From Actinokineospora xionganensis (GTDB lineage Bacteria > Actinomycetota > Actinomycetes > Mycobacteriales > Pseudonocardiaceae), in the NCBI RefSeq assembly GCF_014323725.1, contig NZ_JABVED010000007.1:244251-308250 (forward strand): DNA of 64,000 nucleotides, written 5' to 3'. Each line of letters begins with the position of its first letter. The first letter of the stretch is position 1. This document shows, piece after piece, positions 1-6,955 of the stretch. A program made the translations under genes and the position numbers. The notes under the pieces were generated by a model. It was given only the letters and a program-made list of their open reading frames with translations, did not search any database and was not told where the DNA came from.

Positions 1-448
1 GGTCGCCATCGAGCCTGCCGCGGGTGCGCATCGACGCGGTGTCCGACCCGGCCTCGCGCTCCGACAGCGCGTAGGAGGCCATCTCGCCCGCGGCGATCGA
101 GGGGAGGACGAGCTTCTTGAGCTCCTCGGACCCACCCAGGATCAGGTTCATCGTGCCGAGCTTGTTGACCGCCGGGATCAGCGACGAGGACGCGCACACC
201 CGGGCGACTTCCTCGATCACGATGTTCGTGGCGATCGAGTCCGCGCCCTGGCCGTCGTAGGCCTCGGGGATGTGCGGGGCCGCGAAGCCCGCCTTGGTCA
301 GCGCCTTCTGCGCCTCGACCGGGTAGCGCTCGTTCTCGTCGACGTCGGCCGCGTGCGGCGCGATCTCCTTCTCCGCCAGGTCGCGAACGGCCTCGCGCAG
401 CGCGTTGTGCTCGTCGCCGAGCTGGTAGAGACCGAAGCCCGCGTCCAC
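1..448 (-). CDS. Acyl-CoA dehydrogenase, N-terminal part (FadE25-like), runs off the window
   Basis: Flavoprotein that would oxidise acyl-CoA to the 2-enoyl-CoA in fatty-acid or branched-chain catabolism. I translated the minus strand from a GTG at 448, which has GGAGG at 455-459 six bases upstream. The first ~149 residues are visible: an all-helical N-terminal domain starting VDAGFGLYQLGDEHNALREA and the FAD/substrate-loop motif YALSEREAGSDTASM near the cut edge. The rest of the protein, including the catalytic base, lies outside the window. Its place next to purE/purK matches M. tuberculosis fadE25 (Rv3274c), so that orthology is likely but rests on half a protein. It is divergent from a second acyl-CoA dehydrogenase across 118 bp. 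Confidence 0.9.
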   Translation of the reverse strand, partial: MDAGFGLYQLGDEHNALREAVRDLAEKEIAPHAADVDENERYPVEAQKALTKAGFAAPHIPEAYDGQGADSIATNIVIEEVARVCASSSLIPAVNKLGTMNLILGGSEELKKLVLPSIAAGEMASYALSEREAGSDTASMRTRGRLDGD

Positions 449-540
449 GTCTTACCTCCAGGAAATCGTTGAGTCCACGAATGATGTTAGTACGCGTTTA
501 CTTGGATGTCCTTGTGTCTTGCCGCACCGCTTCCCAACAA

Positions 541-558
541 AGTTACCACCGGGTAACT
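541..558. promoter_or_regulatory. Perfect dyad, candidate TetR-type operator
   Basis: AGTTACC, four bases, then GGTAACT: seven-base perfect arms ending 8 bases before the ATG of the downstream acyl-CoA dehydrogenase, in the shared divergent region of two fatty-acid-type genes. Size and spacing suit a dimeric TetR/GntR-type repressor. No regulator gene is adjacent, so the protein that would bind is unknown. Confidence 0.4.
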
Positions 559-566
559 TGACCCCT

Positions 567-2285
567 ATGACAAGTCTGCTGTTCAACCCCTCGGACTATG
601 ACCCGCGACACTTCGACGCGGAGACCCGCAGGCTGCTGCGCGCGACTATCGACTGGTTCGAGCAGCGCGGCAAGCGGACGCTCGTCGAGAAGTTCCACGC
701 GAAAGAGTTCCACGCGGACTTCCTGGAGTTCGCCGCCAAGGAGAACCTCTTCGCGACGCTGCTGACCCCGGCGGCCGACGCCAAGGGCGACCCGGACAAG
801 CGCTGGGACACCGCCCGGGTGGCCGCGCTGTCGGAGATCCTGGGCTTCTACGGGCTGTCCTACTGGTACCCGTGGCAGGTGACCATCCTCGGGCTCGGCC
901 CGGTCTGGCAGAGCGCGAACCCGGCCGCCCGCGAGCGCGCCGCGAAGCTGCTCGCCGACGGTGGGGTGTGCGCCTTCGGCCTGTCCGAGAAGGACCATGG
1001 CGCGGACATCTACGCCACCGACATGGTCCTCACCCCGGACGGCCAGGGCGGCTACCGCGCCACCGGCGGCAAGTACTACATCGGCAACGGCAACGTCGCG
1101 GGCGTGGTCTCGGTGTTCGGCCGCATCGAGGGCGTCGAGGGCCCTGACGGCTACGTGTTCTTCGTGGCTGACAGCAGGCACGAGAACTACCACCTGGTGA
1201 AGAACGTCGTGCCGTCGCAGATCTTCGTCTCCGAGTTCCGGCTCGAGGACTACCCGGTGACCGCCGACGACATCCTGCACACCGGCCCGGCCGCGTTCGA
1301 CGCCGCGCTGAACACGGTCAACGTCGGCAAGTTCAACCTGTGCTTCGGCGGTATCGGCATCGCCGAGCACGCGTTCTACGAGGCCATCACGCACGCGCAC
1401 AACCGGATCCTCTACGGCCACCCGGTGACGGACTTCCCGCACGTCAAGGCCCAGTTCGTCGACGCGTACGCGCGCCTGGTCGCCTCGAAGCTGTTCTGCG
1501 ACCGCGCGGTCGACTACTTCCGCTCGGCGAACCCGGACGACCGCCGCTACCTGCTGTTCAACCCGGTCACCAAGATGAAGGCGACGACCGAGGCGGAGAA
1601 GATCATCGCGCTGCTGACCGAGGTGGTCGCGGCCAAGAGCTTCGAGGCCGACAGCTACCTGACGGTCGCCGCGACCGATATCCGCGGCCTGCCGAAGCTC
1701 GAGGGCACCGTCGCGGTGAACCTGGCGCTGATCTTGAAGTTCATGCCGAACTACCTGTTCGCGCCCACCGAGTACCCGCCGGTGCCGACCCGCCAGGACG
1801 CCGCGGATGACGAGTTCCTGTTCCGCCAGGGCCCGGCCCGCGGCCTGGGCAAGGTCCAGTTCCACGATTGGCGCGAGGCGTACCGGACGTTCGTGCACGT
1901 GCCCAACGTCGAGCGGTTCGCCCTGCAGGCCGAGGGCCTGGCCGAGTTGCTGATGACCGCGCCGCCGTCGGCCGAGCAGCAGAAGGACCTGGACTTCTTG
2001 CTGACGCTGGGCGAACTGTTCACGCTGGTCGTCTACGGGCAGCTGATCCTGGAGCAGGCAGAGCTGACCGGGGTGGACCCGCTGGTGCTCGACCAGATCT
2101 TCGACACCTTCGTGCGCGACTTCTCCGGCTACGCCGTGGCCCTGCACGGCAAGCCGTCGACGACGCTGCCGCAGCAGCAGTGGGCGGTCGGCCAGATCCG
2201 CAAGCCGGTCGTGGACGCCGAGCGCTTCGCGCACGTGTGGTCGCAGGTGGAGAACCTGTCCGGCGCGTACGAGATGCGGCCGTAG
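567..2285 (+). CDS. Acyl-CoA dehydrogenase family protein
   Basis: A 572-residue acyl-CoA dehydrogenase-like flavoprotein, longer than the usual ~380-400 residues because of an extended N-terminus and a C-terminal helical region of about 100 residues. The middle-domain motif CAFGLSEKDHGADIY (residues ~135-150) corresponds to the FAD-binding CM.TEP.AGSD segment of the family, followed by a beta domain (GGKYYIGNGNVAGVVSVFGR) and the C-terminal helical bundle. Start chosen at the ATG at 567, giving MTSLLFNPSDYDP; a longer in-frame reading from 519 adds 16 residues that overlap a palindromic operator-like site and look non-coding. Divergent from the FadE25-like gene. Substrate cannot be read from the sequence; long-chain or unusual acyl-CoA is plausible. 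A strong hairpin follows the stop. Confidence 0.9.
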   Translation: MTSLLFNPSDYDPRHFDAETRRLLRATIDWFEQRGKRTLVEKFHAKEFHADFLEFAAKENLFATLLTPAADAKGDPDKRWDTARVAALSEILGFYGLSYWYPWQVTILGLGPVWQSANPAARERAAKLLADGGVCAFGLSEKDHGADIYATDMVLTPDGQGGYRATGGKYYIGNGNVAGVVSVFGRIEGVEGPDGYVFFVADSRHENYHLVKNVVPSQIFVSEFRLEDYPVTADDILHTGPAAFDAALNTVNVGKFNLCFGGIGIAEHAFYEAITHAHNRILYGHPVTDFPHVKAQFVDAYARLVASKLFCDRAVDYFRSANPDDRRYLLFNPVTKMKATTEAEKIIALLTEVVAAKSFEADSYLTVAATDIRGLPKLEGTVAVNLALILKFMPNYLFAPTEYPPVPTRQDAADDEFLFRQGPARGLGKVQFHDWREAYRTFVHVPNVERFALQAEGLAELLMTAPPSAEQQKDLDFLLTLGELFTLVVYGQLILEQAELTGVDPLVLDQIFDTFVRDFSGYAVALHGKPSTTLPQQQWAVGQIRKPVVDAERFAHVWSQVENLSGAYEMRP

Positions 2286-2288
2286 CTC

Positions 2289-2328
2289 GAGCGGTGGCCC
2301 CACGCACCAGGCGGCGGGGCCACCGCTC
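2289..2328. terminator. Bidirectional hairpin terminator between convergent genes
   Basis: Thirteen-base perfect arms GAGCGGTGGCCCC (2289-2301) and GGGGCCACCGCTC (2316-2328) with a 14-base loop, starting 3 bases after the stop at 2285 and touching the stop codon of the convergent Uma2 gene. No U tract, which is usual for high-GC actinobacterial terminators. Confidence 0.75.
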
Positions 2329-2902
2329 AGGTCAGGTCTGCGAGGTCTACGGAAAGGTCGAAGGGATCGGTGACCAGCAGCGTGCCGGTATCCACACCCG
2401 CGACCGCGTAGGTTCTCGTCGTCGGATCGAGCCGATACCGGAAGACGGTCAGCTTCTTCTCGTCCATCTCGGCGCTCTCGATCCGCCAGAAATACGGGAT
2501 CTCAGAGGCAGCGTACTCGGCGGGCTTGTCGGTCTGGTCGGTCGTGATCGATCCCGGCGACATGATCTCGACGACCAGGAGGCAGTGCTGGGGACGCAGC
2601 ACCGCATCGTCTGGGAGCATTCCGTCATAGACGACGATGTCGGGTCGTCGGTTCAACAGTGGAACATCGCGCAATCGGAGATCGACGTCAGTGTCGACAG
2701 CGAAACGCCGGCCGCAAACCTCCTCCAGAGCGTTCGCCAGGCGGCGTGCGGCTCGCTGGTGCGGGCGACGTGGGGCGGCGTTCACGACGATGGCTCCGTC
2801 GATGACCTCGATACGGCGACAGACCTCTTCTGGCAGCGCCTCGTAGTCCGCCGCGCTCAGCCCCTCGGGGCGTAAGACCATCCAGTCAGGCAGCGCCGTC
2901 AC
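2327..2902 (-). CDS. Uma2 family endonuclease-like protein (DUF820)
   Basis: A 191-residue protein of the Uma2/DUF820 family, which has a PD-(D/E)XK restriction-nuclease fold. The fold's signature is visible: RRPDIVVYD (acidic metal ligand), LLVVEIMSPGS (E of the E-X-K pair) and a Lys/Glu pair near TDKPAEYA that often completes the site. I chose the GTG at 2902 because GGGAGGAGG lies just upstream (2908-2916), rather than the longer reading from 2947. The gene sits alone between the convergent acyl-CoA dehydrogenase and purE, interrupting an otherwise conserved order, so it may be a later insertion. The family is common in multicellular actinobacteria and cyanobacteria; its biological target is unknown. 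Confidence 0.85.
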   Translation of the reverse strand: MTALPDWMVLRPEGLSAADYEALPEEVCRRIEVIDGAIVVNAAPRRPHQRAARRLANALEEVCGRRFAVDTDVDLRLRDVPLLNRRPDIVVYDGMLPDDAVLRPQHCLLVVEIMSPGSITTDQTDKPAEYAASEIPYFWRIESAEMDEKKLTVFRYRLDPTTRTYAVAGVDTGTLLVTDPFDLSVDLADLT

Positions 2903-2963
2903 GTCGACCTCCTCCCGCGTCGTCACAACAAGGGTAGCCGGTCCCAATCACACGACGCACGAC

Positions 2964-3467
2964 TCAGAGCGATGCGCGCAGGGCGGCATCCTTCTCCAGA
3001 ACCAGCTTCTCCAGGTCGGCCTGGAACGTCGCGACCCGCTCCCGCAAGGCCGGGTCGGCCGCCGCGAGGATGCGCACAGCCAGCAGGCCCGCGTTGCGCG
3101 CGCCCGCGACCGAGACCGTCGCGACTGGAATGCCCGCGGGCATCTGCACGATGGAGAGCAGCGAGTCCATGCCGTCGAGGTACTTCAGCGGCACCGGCAC
3201 GCCGATGACCGGCAGGACCGTCGCGGAGGCGACCATCCCCGGCAGGTGGGCCGCGCCGCCCGCGCCGGCGATGATCGTGCGCAGGCCGCGCTCGGCGGCG
3301 GAGTTGGCGTAGTCGAGCATCCGCTGCGGGGTGCGGTGCGCGGAGACCACGCTGACCTCGTAGGGCACGTCGAACTCGGCGAGCGCCTCGGCGGCGAGCT
3401 TCATCACCGGCCAGTCCGAGTCGCTGCCCATGATGACGCCGACCAAGGGGGTGGAAGACACATTCAC
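2964..3467 (-). CDS. purE: N5-carboxyaminoimidazole ribonucleotide mutase (PurE)
   Basis: Cytosolic enzyme of de novo purine synthesis that converts N5-CAIR, made by PurK, into CAIR. At 167 residues it is typical class I PurE length. Signatures are GSDSDW near the N-terminus, SAHRTP (catalytic His), [11 protein letters not shown] and [10 protein letters not shown]. The GTG start lies 2 bases after the purK stop, with the TAGGAG around that stop serving as ribosome-binding site, so the two are translationally coupled. The purK-purE pairing implies the two-step ATP/bicarbonate route. Confidence 0.97.
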   Translation of the reverse strand: MNVSSTPLVGVIMGSDSDWPVMKLAAEALAEFDVPYEVSVVSAHRTPQRMLDYANSAAERGLRTIIAGAGGAAHLPGMVASATVLPVIGVPVPLKYLDGMDSLLSIVQMPAGIPVATVSVAGARNAGLLAVRILAAADPALRERVATFQADLEKLVLEKDAALRASL

Positions 3468-3469
3468 TC

Positions 3470-4642
3470 CTAGTGGATCTCGTACCCGTCAAGCCATTCG
3501 CCGTGCGAGAGCCAGTGGGCGGCCAGGTTGGCGCGCGTGCGCACGTCCGCCATGGCCTCGCCGAGCATCGTCACGTGGCCGATCTTGCGACCGGGACGCT
3601 CCTGCTTGCCGTAGTAGTGCACGTGCGCGTCGCGGTATCGCGCGAAGAGGTGATGCAGGCGTTCGTCGGCGCCCATGGCCGGGGCCTGCGGCGCGCCCAG
3701 GACGTTCACCATGACGACGGCGGGCGCGAGGGGATCGGTGTCGCCCAGGGGGTAGTCGAGGACGGCGCGCAGGTGCTGCTCGAACTGCGACGTCCGGGCG
3801 CCCTCGATGGTCCAGTGCCCCGAATTGTGCGGGCGCATCGCCAACTCGTTGACGACGATCCCGCCGTCGGTCTCGAACAGTTCGACCGCCAGTACGCCGA
3901 CCACGTCGAGCTCGGTGGCGACCCGTAGCGCGAGGTCCTGCGCGGCGATCGCGTCGGCCTCGGACAGGTCGGGGGCGGGGGCGAGCACCTCGACGCAGAT
4001 GCCGTCGACCTGGACGGTCTCGACCAGCGGCCAGCAGGCGCCCTGGCCGAACGGCGAGCGGGCGACGAGCGCGGCCAGCTCGCGGCGCAGGACGACCCGC
4101 TCCTCGACCAGCAGCGGGGTGCCCGCGGCCAGCAGGTCGGGGACGAGCGCGGCGGCGTCGGCATCGGAGTCGAGCATCCAGACGCCGCGGCCGTCGTAGC
4201 CGCCGCGGGCGGCCTTGAGGACGCACGGGGTGCCGAACTTGACCACGTCCTCGACCGAGGTGACCTCGGCGAACGCGGGAATCGGCAGGCCCAGCTCGGC
4301 GAGCTTGTGCCGCATGACGAGCTTGTCCTGGGCGTGCACGAGCGCGTCCGGGCCGGGCCGCACGGTGACGCCGTCGGCGATCAGGGCGCGCAGGTGCTCG
4401 GTCGGCACGTGCTCGTGGTCGAAGGTGAGCACGTCACAGCCCTGGGCGAAGCCGCGCAGGGCGTCGAGGTCGGTGTGGTGGCCGAGCGTGACGTTGGGCG
4501 AGACCAGGGGGGCGGGCTCGTCCGCGGAGACCGCCAGGACATGCAGCGACTGGCCGAGGGCGACGGCCGCCTGATGAGTCATCCGGGCCAGCTGTCCGCC
4601 GCCCACCATCCCGACGACGGGAAAACCGGTACGTGAGTCCAC
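3470..4642 (-). CDS. purK: N5-carboxyaminoimidazole ribonucleotide synthase (PurK)
   Basis: ATP-grasp ligase that carboxylates AIR with bicarbonate to give N5-CAIR for PurE. At 390 residues it is full length: an N-terminal Rossmann-like domain with [11 protein letters not shown], central ATP-grasp ([29 protein letters not shown]) and a C-terminal domain containing [14 protein letters not shown], the family's strongly conserved metal/ATP-site segment. Starts at GTG 4642. First gene of the purK-purE operon; only 11 bases separate it from the stop of the upstream same-strand membrane protein, so all may be co-transcribed. Confidence 0.97.
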   Translation of the reverse strand: MDSRTGFPVVGMVGGGQLARMTHQAAVALGQSLHVLAVSADEPAPLVSPNVTLGHHTDLDALRGFAQGCDVLTFDHEHVPTEHLRALIADGVTVRPGPDALVHAQDKLVMRHKLAELGLPIPAFAEVTSVEDVVKFGTPCVLKAARGGYDGRGVWMLDSDADAAALVPDLLAAGTPLLVEERVVLRRELAALVARSPFGQGACWPLVETVQVDGICVEVLAPAPDLSEADAIAAQDLALRVATELDVVGVLAVELFETDGGIVVNELAMRPHNSGHWTIEGARTSQFEQHLRAVLDYPLGDTDPLAPAVVMVNVLGAPQAPAMGADERLHHLFARYRDAHVHYYGKQERPGRKIGHVTMLGEAMADVRTRANLAAHWLSHGEWLDGYEIH

Positions 4643-4653
4643 GACCGAGAACC

Positions 4654-5853
4654 CTAACGCCGCGCCTGTCTGATCAGGACAATCGCCCCCGCCACGAGCG
4701 GGACCAGCAGGTAGGCGCTGCCGACGACGTACTCCAGCGGGTTCCAGTCGAACTCGACCGCCTTGCCGTTGCGCATGGCCAGCAGGACGCAGCTGGCGAA
4801 GACCGCCACGACCGAGCCCACGCCCGCCGCCTCACGCCACGTGGGCGCGCGGTCGGGCAGCCGGGAGAGCAGGAACACGACGAGCGGCACCACCCAGACC
4901 CAGTGGTGCGACCACGACACCGGGCTCACCAGCAGCCCGAGGAACGCGGTTACCAGCAGCGCGGGCAGCGCCCGGTTCTGAGTGTGCAGCCTGCGCACCC
5001 ACATCAGGCACGGGATGGCCAGCAGCGCGCCGATCGGCAGGGCGACCCGCAGCGTCCAGTCGGCGTTGTCGGTCAGCCGCAGCAGCAGGCCGTTGATCGA
5101 CTGGTTGCCCGCCCAGTAGATCGGCCCGATGCGCTGCGGGTCGCGCACGGCGTGGCCCCAGAACTGGAAGACGTCATGCGGGACGAGGACGAACATCAAG
5201 CCCTGCAACACGAAGAAGGTCACGACCGCGCGGACGGCGTCGGCTTTGCGGCCGATCGCGAGCAGGTGCGGCACGAAGATCAGTGGGGTCAGCTTGATCG
5301 CGGCGGCCACTCCGATCAGGACGCCGCCGAACCGGGTGCTCTTGGCGCCCACCAGCAGGACGTCGACCACGACCAGGGCCATGAGGACGAGATTGATCTG
5401 ACCGAGGAACACCGTGCGCCACACCGGTTCGATGCCCAGCAGGACGATCCCGAGCACGGCGGTGGTCCGGGCCGGGTCCATCCACTGTGGACGGCTGGGC
5501 AGCGCCTCGACGGAGAGCTTGATGACCCACGCCATCCCGATGATGGACACCGCGCCGAGCACCCCCCAGGCGACCTGGGTGGGCACCAGTGCCAACGGCA
5601 CGAACATGAGCGTCGCGGTCGGCGGGTAGGTGAAGGGCAACCGCGCCCACGACGGCTCGTCACTGAGGAAGGGCAGGTCATAGAGCGGCTCGCCGTGCAG
5701 CAGGGCGACGGCGCCGGACCGGTAGACCGCGTTGTCGACACCGAGATGCCAGCCGAGCAGCCACCCCACGACGCCCGCAACCACACACACCATGGGGAAG
5801 ATCGACACCGCTGCGGCTGATCGCGGCCGGACGTCCAAGACAGAGGCGGTCAC
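4654..5853 (-). CDS. GT87-type integral membrane glycosyltransferase (alpha-mannosyltransferase-like)
   Basis: Predicted polytopic membrane protein (about 399 residues, roughly ten hydrophobic helices) resembling the GT87/DUF2029 family, which transfers mannose from polyprenyl-phosphate-mannose onto lipoglycans on the outer face of the membrane. Family features include an acidic first loop (LGVDNAVYRSG), LPFTYPP after it, and conserved WAGNQSINGLL and VSPVSWSHHWVW in later loops. The reading frame stays open up to 5994 but that would run into the upstream gene; I chose GTG 5853 just before the first membrane segment, and this start is uncertain. Acceptor sugar cannot be inferred. Lies directly upstream of purK on the same strand. 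Confidence 0.8.
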   Translation of the reverse strand: MTASVLDVRPRSAAAVSIFPMVCVVAGVVGWLLGWHLGVDNAVYRSGAVALLHGEPLYDLPFLSDEPSWARLPFTYPPTATLMFVPLALVPTQVAWGVLGAVSIIGMAWVIKLSVEALPSRPQWMDPARTTAVLGIVLLGIEPVWRTVFLGQINLVLMALVVVDVLLVGAKSTRFGGVLIGVAAAIKLTPLIFVPHLLAIGRKADAVRAVVTFFVLQGLMFVLVPHDVFQFWGHAVRDPQRIGPIYWAGNQSINGLLLRLTDNADWTLRVALPIGALLAIPCLMWVRRLHTQNRALPALLVTAFLGLLVSPVSWSHHWVWVVPLVVFLLSRLPDRAPTWREAAGVGSVVAVFASCVLLAMRNGKAVEFDWNPLEYVVGSAYLLVPLVAGAIVLIRQARR

Positions 5854-5942
5854 GCGCGAGAGCAAATCATGGAGCCGATCAAGACTCGCGCACCGCTCCC
5901 CCAGGATGAGATCAGCACCACCAGCCCCGGTGCCGAGAGTCG

Positions 5943-6902
5943 TCAGGCGCGGCGGACGGCGTGGACCAGGGATTGGGCGGCTTCCTCCGCGCACGGCAGG
6001 CGTTCGACGCGGACCTCTGCCCGGCGGGCGCCGCGTAGGTCCGGGTCCACCGCCAGGCGGTCGGCTATCCGCATGCGGGCCTCGAAGGTCCGTTTGGGCA
6101 GTGCCGCGTCACGTTCGGCGAGGACCACGGCTACCGACGGGCCGATCACGGCCAAGGTCTCGCCGCCGTCGAAGACCGAGCGCAGGACGTCGCCGACCAG
6201 GATCATCGCCATCAGCCTCGGCCAGCCCGCGACCTCGGTCAGGTCCAGGGTGACCACGAGCAGCACGTACCGGTCGGCCGGGTGGAAGCCCTTGCGCCTG
6301 CCGAGCCGGTACAGCTCGCCCAGCCGGATCCGCAGGTACTCCTCGGTGGCCAGCCCGGTCAGCGACTCGCCCGGCTCGACGCCGCGCAGGTCGCCGAGGG
6401 TGGCGTCGGCCCATGCGACCGCCACGGCGCGCAGCAGCCTGCTCGGGGTGGCGTCCGGGTCGGGGGCGACCAGACCGCCGACCTCGGCCGGATTGGTCAC
6501 CACGGCGTGCAGGGCGGCCAGGTCGGTGAGGGTCTCCTCGAGACCGGCCCCGGAGCGGGCGCGGGCCCTGCCCAGTTCGGCGAGGGCGCCCGCGAGTTCC
6601 GCCTCGGTCACGACGCTGGCGCAGACCTCGTCCACCTCCGGCACTCCCCAGTCGTTCGGGAACCGCCAGCCCGCGGCGAGGCTGGCCGTGCGCCAACGCG
6701 CCCGCAGGACCCTGAGCTGGCGGTCCGTACCGTCCGCGTCGCCACGGTGCCACCGTGAACCCGCTTCTCGTACCGACACGCTGAGAGTCCCTTCTTCGGT
6801 GGTCCACGAAAGAAACGCCACCGACAGCGTTCCGTGACGCCATTCCGGAGAATCGGGTGGCCCTCCCCCGCGTGAGTGAGGAGGTGACGGTTCCTTACTC
6901 AT
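5943..6902 (-). CDS. Hypothetical protein, possibly a degenerate GGDEF-like fold
   Basis: A 319-residue cytosolic protein I do not recognise confidently. The N-terminal two thirds are helical and acidic. The C-terminal ~120 residues alternate strands and helices in a nucleotide-cyclase-like order (RYVLLVVTLDLTEV, then FDGGETLAVIGPSVAVVLAE), as if a GGDEF domain had lost its signature; this is inference from pattern only. It is divergent from the anchored sigma-factor gene with only 53 bp between start codons, so shared regulation is likely. No clear ribosome-binding site precedes the ATG at 6902; an internal start cannot be excluded. Alternative reading: an actinobacterial protein family with no assigned function. 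Confidence 0.6.
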   Translation of the reverse strand: MSKEPSPPHSRGGGPPDSPEWRHGTLSVAFLSWTTEEGTLSVSVREAGSRWHRGDADGTDRQLRVLRARWRTASLAAGWRFPNDWGVPEVDEVCASVVTEAELAGALAELGRARARSGAGLEETLTDLAALHAVVTNPAEVGGLVAPDPDATPSRLLRAVAVAWADATLGDLRGVEPGESLTGLATEEYLRIRLGELYRLGRRKGFHPADRYVLLVVTLDLTEVAGWPRLMAMILVGDVLRSVFDGGETLAVIGPSVAVVLAERDAALPKRTFEARMRIADRLAVDPDLRGARRAEVRVERLPCAEEAAQSLVHAVRRA

Positions 6903-6955
6903 CCGTCACACTTGGTCGCGATGCTGTTTGCGCGCAGTGCGAATTAGGGAGGACC

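Noticed and set aside
543-2303. 586-residue minus-strand open frame
   Set aside because: Antisense to the acyl-CoA dehydrogenase; Arg/Val/Leu/Asp-biased composition typical of high-GC shadow frames.
4633-5820. 395-residue plus-strand open frame
   Set aside because: Asp/His/Gln/Arg-rich antisense shadow of the GT87-type membrane gene; no ribosome-binding site.
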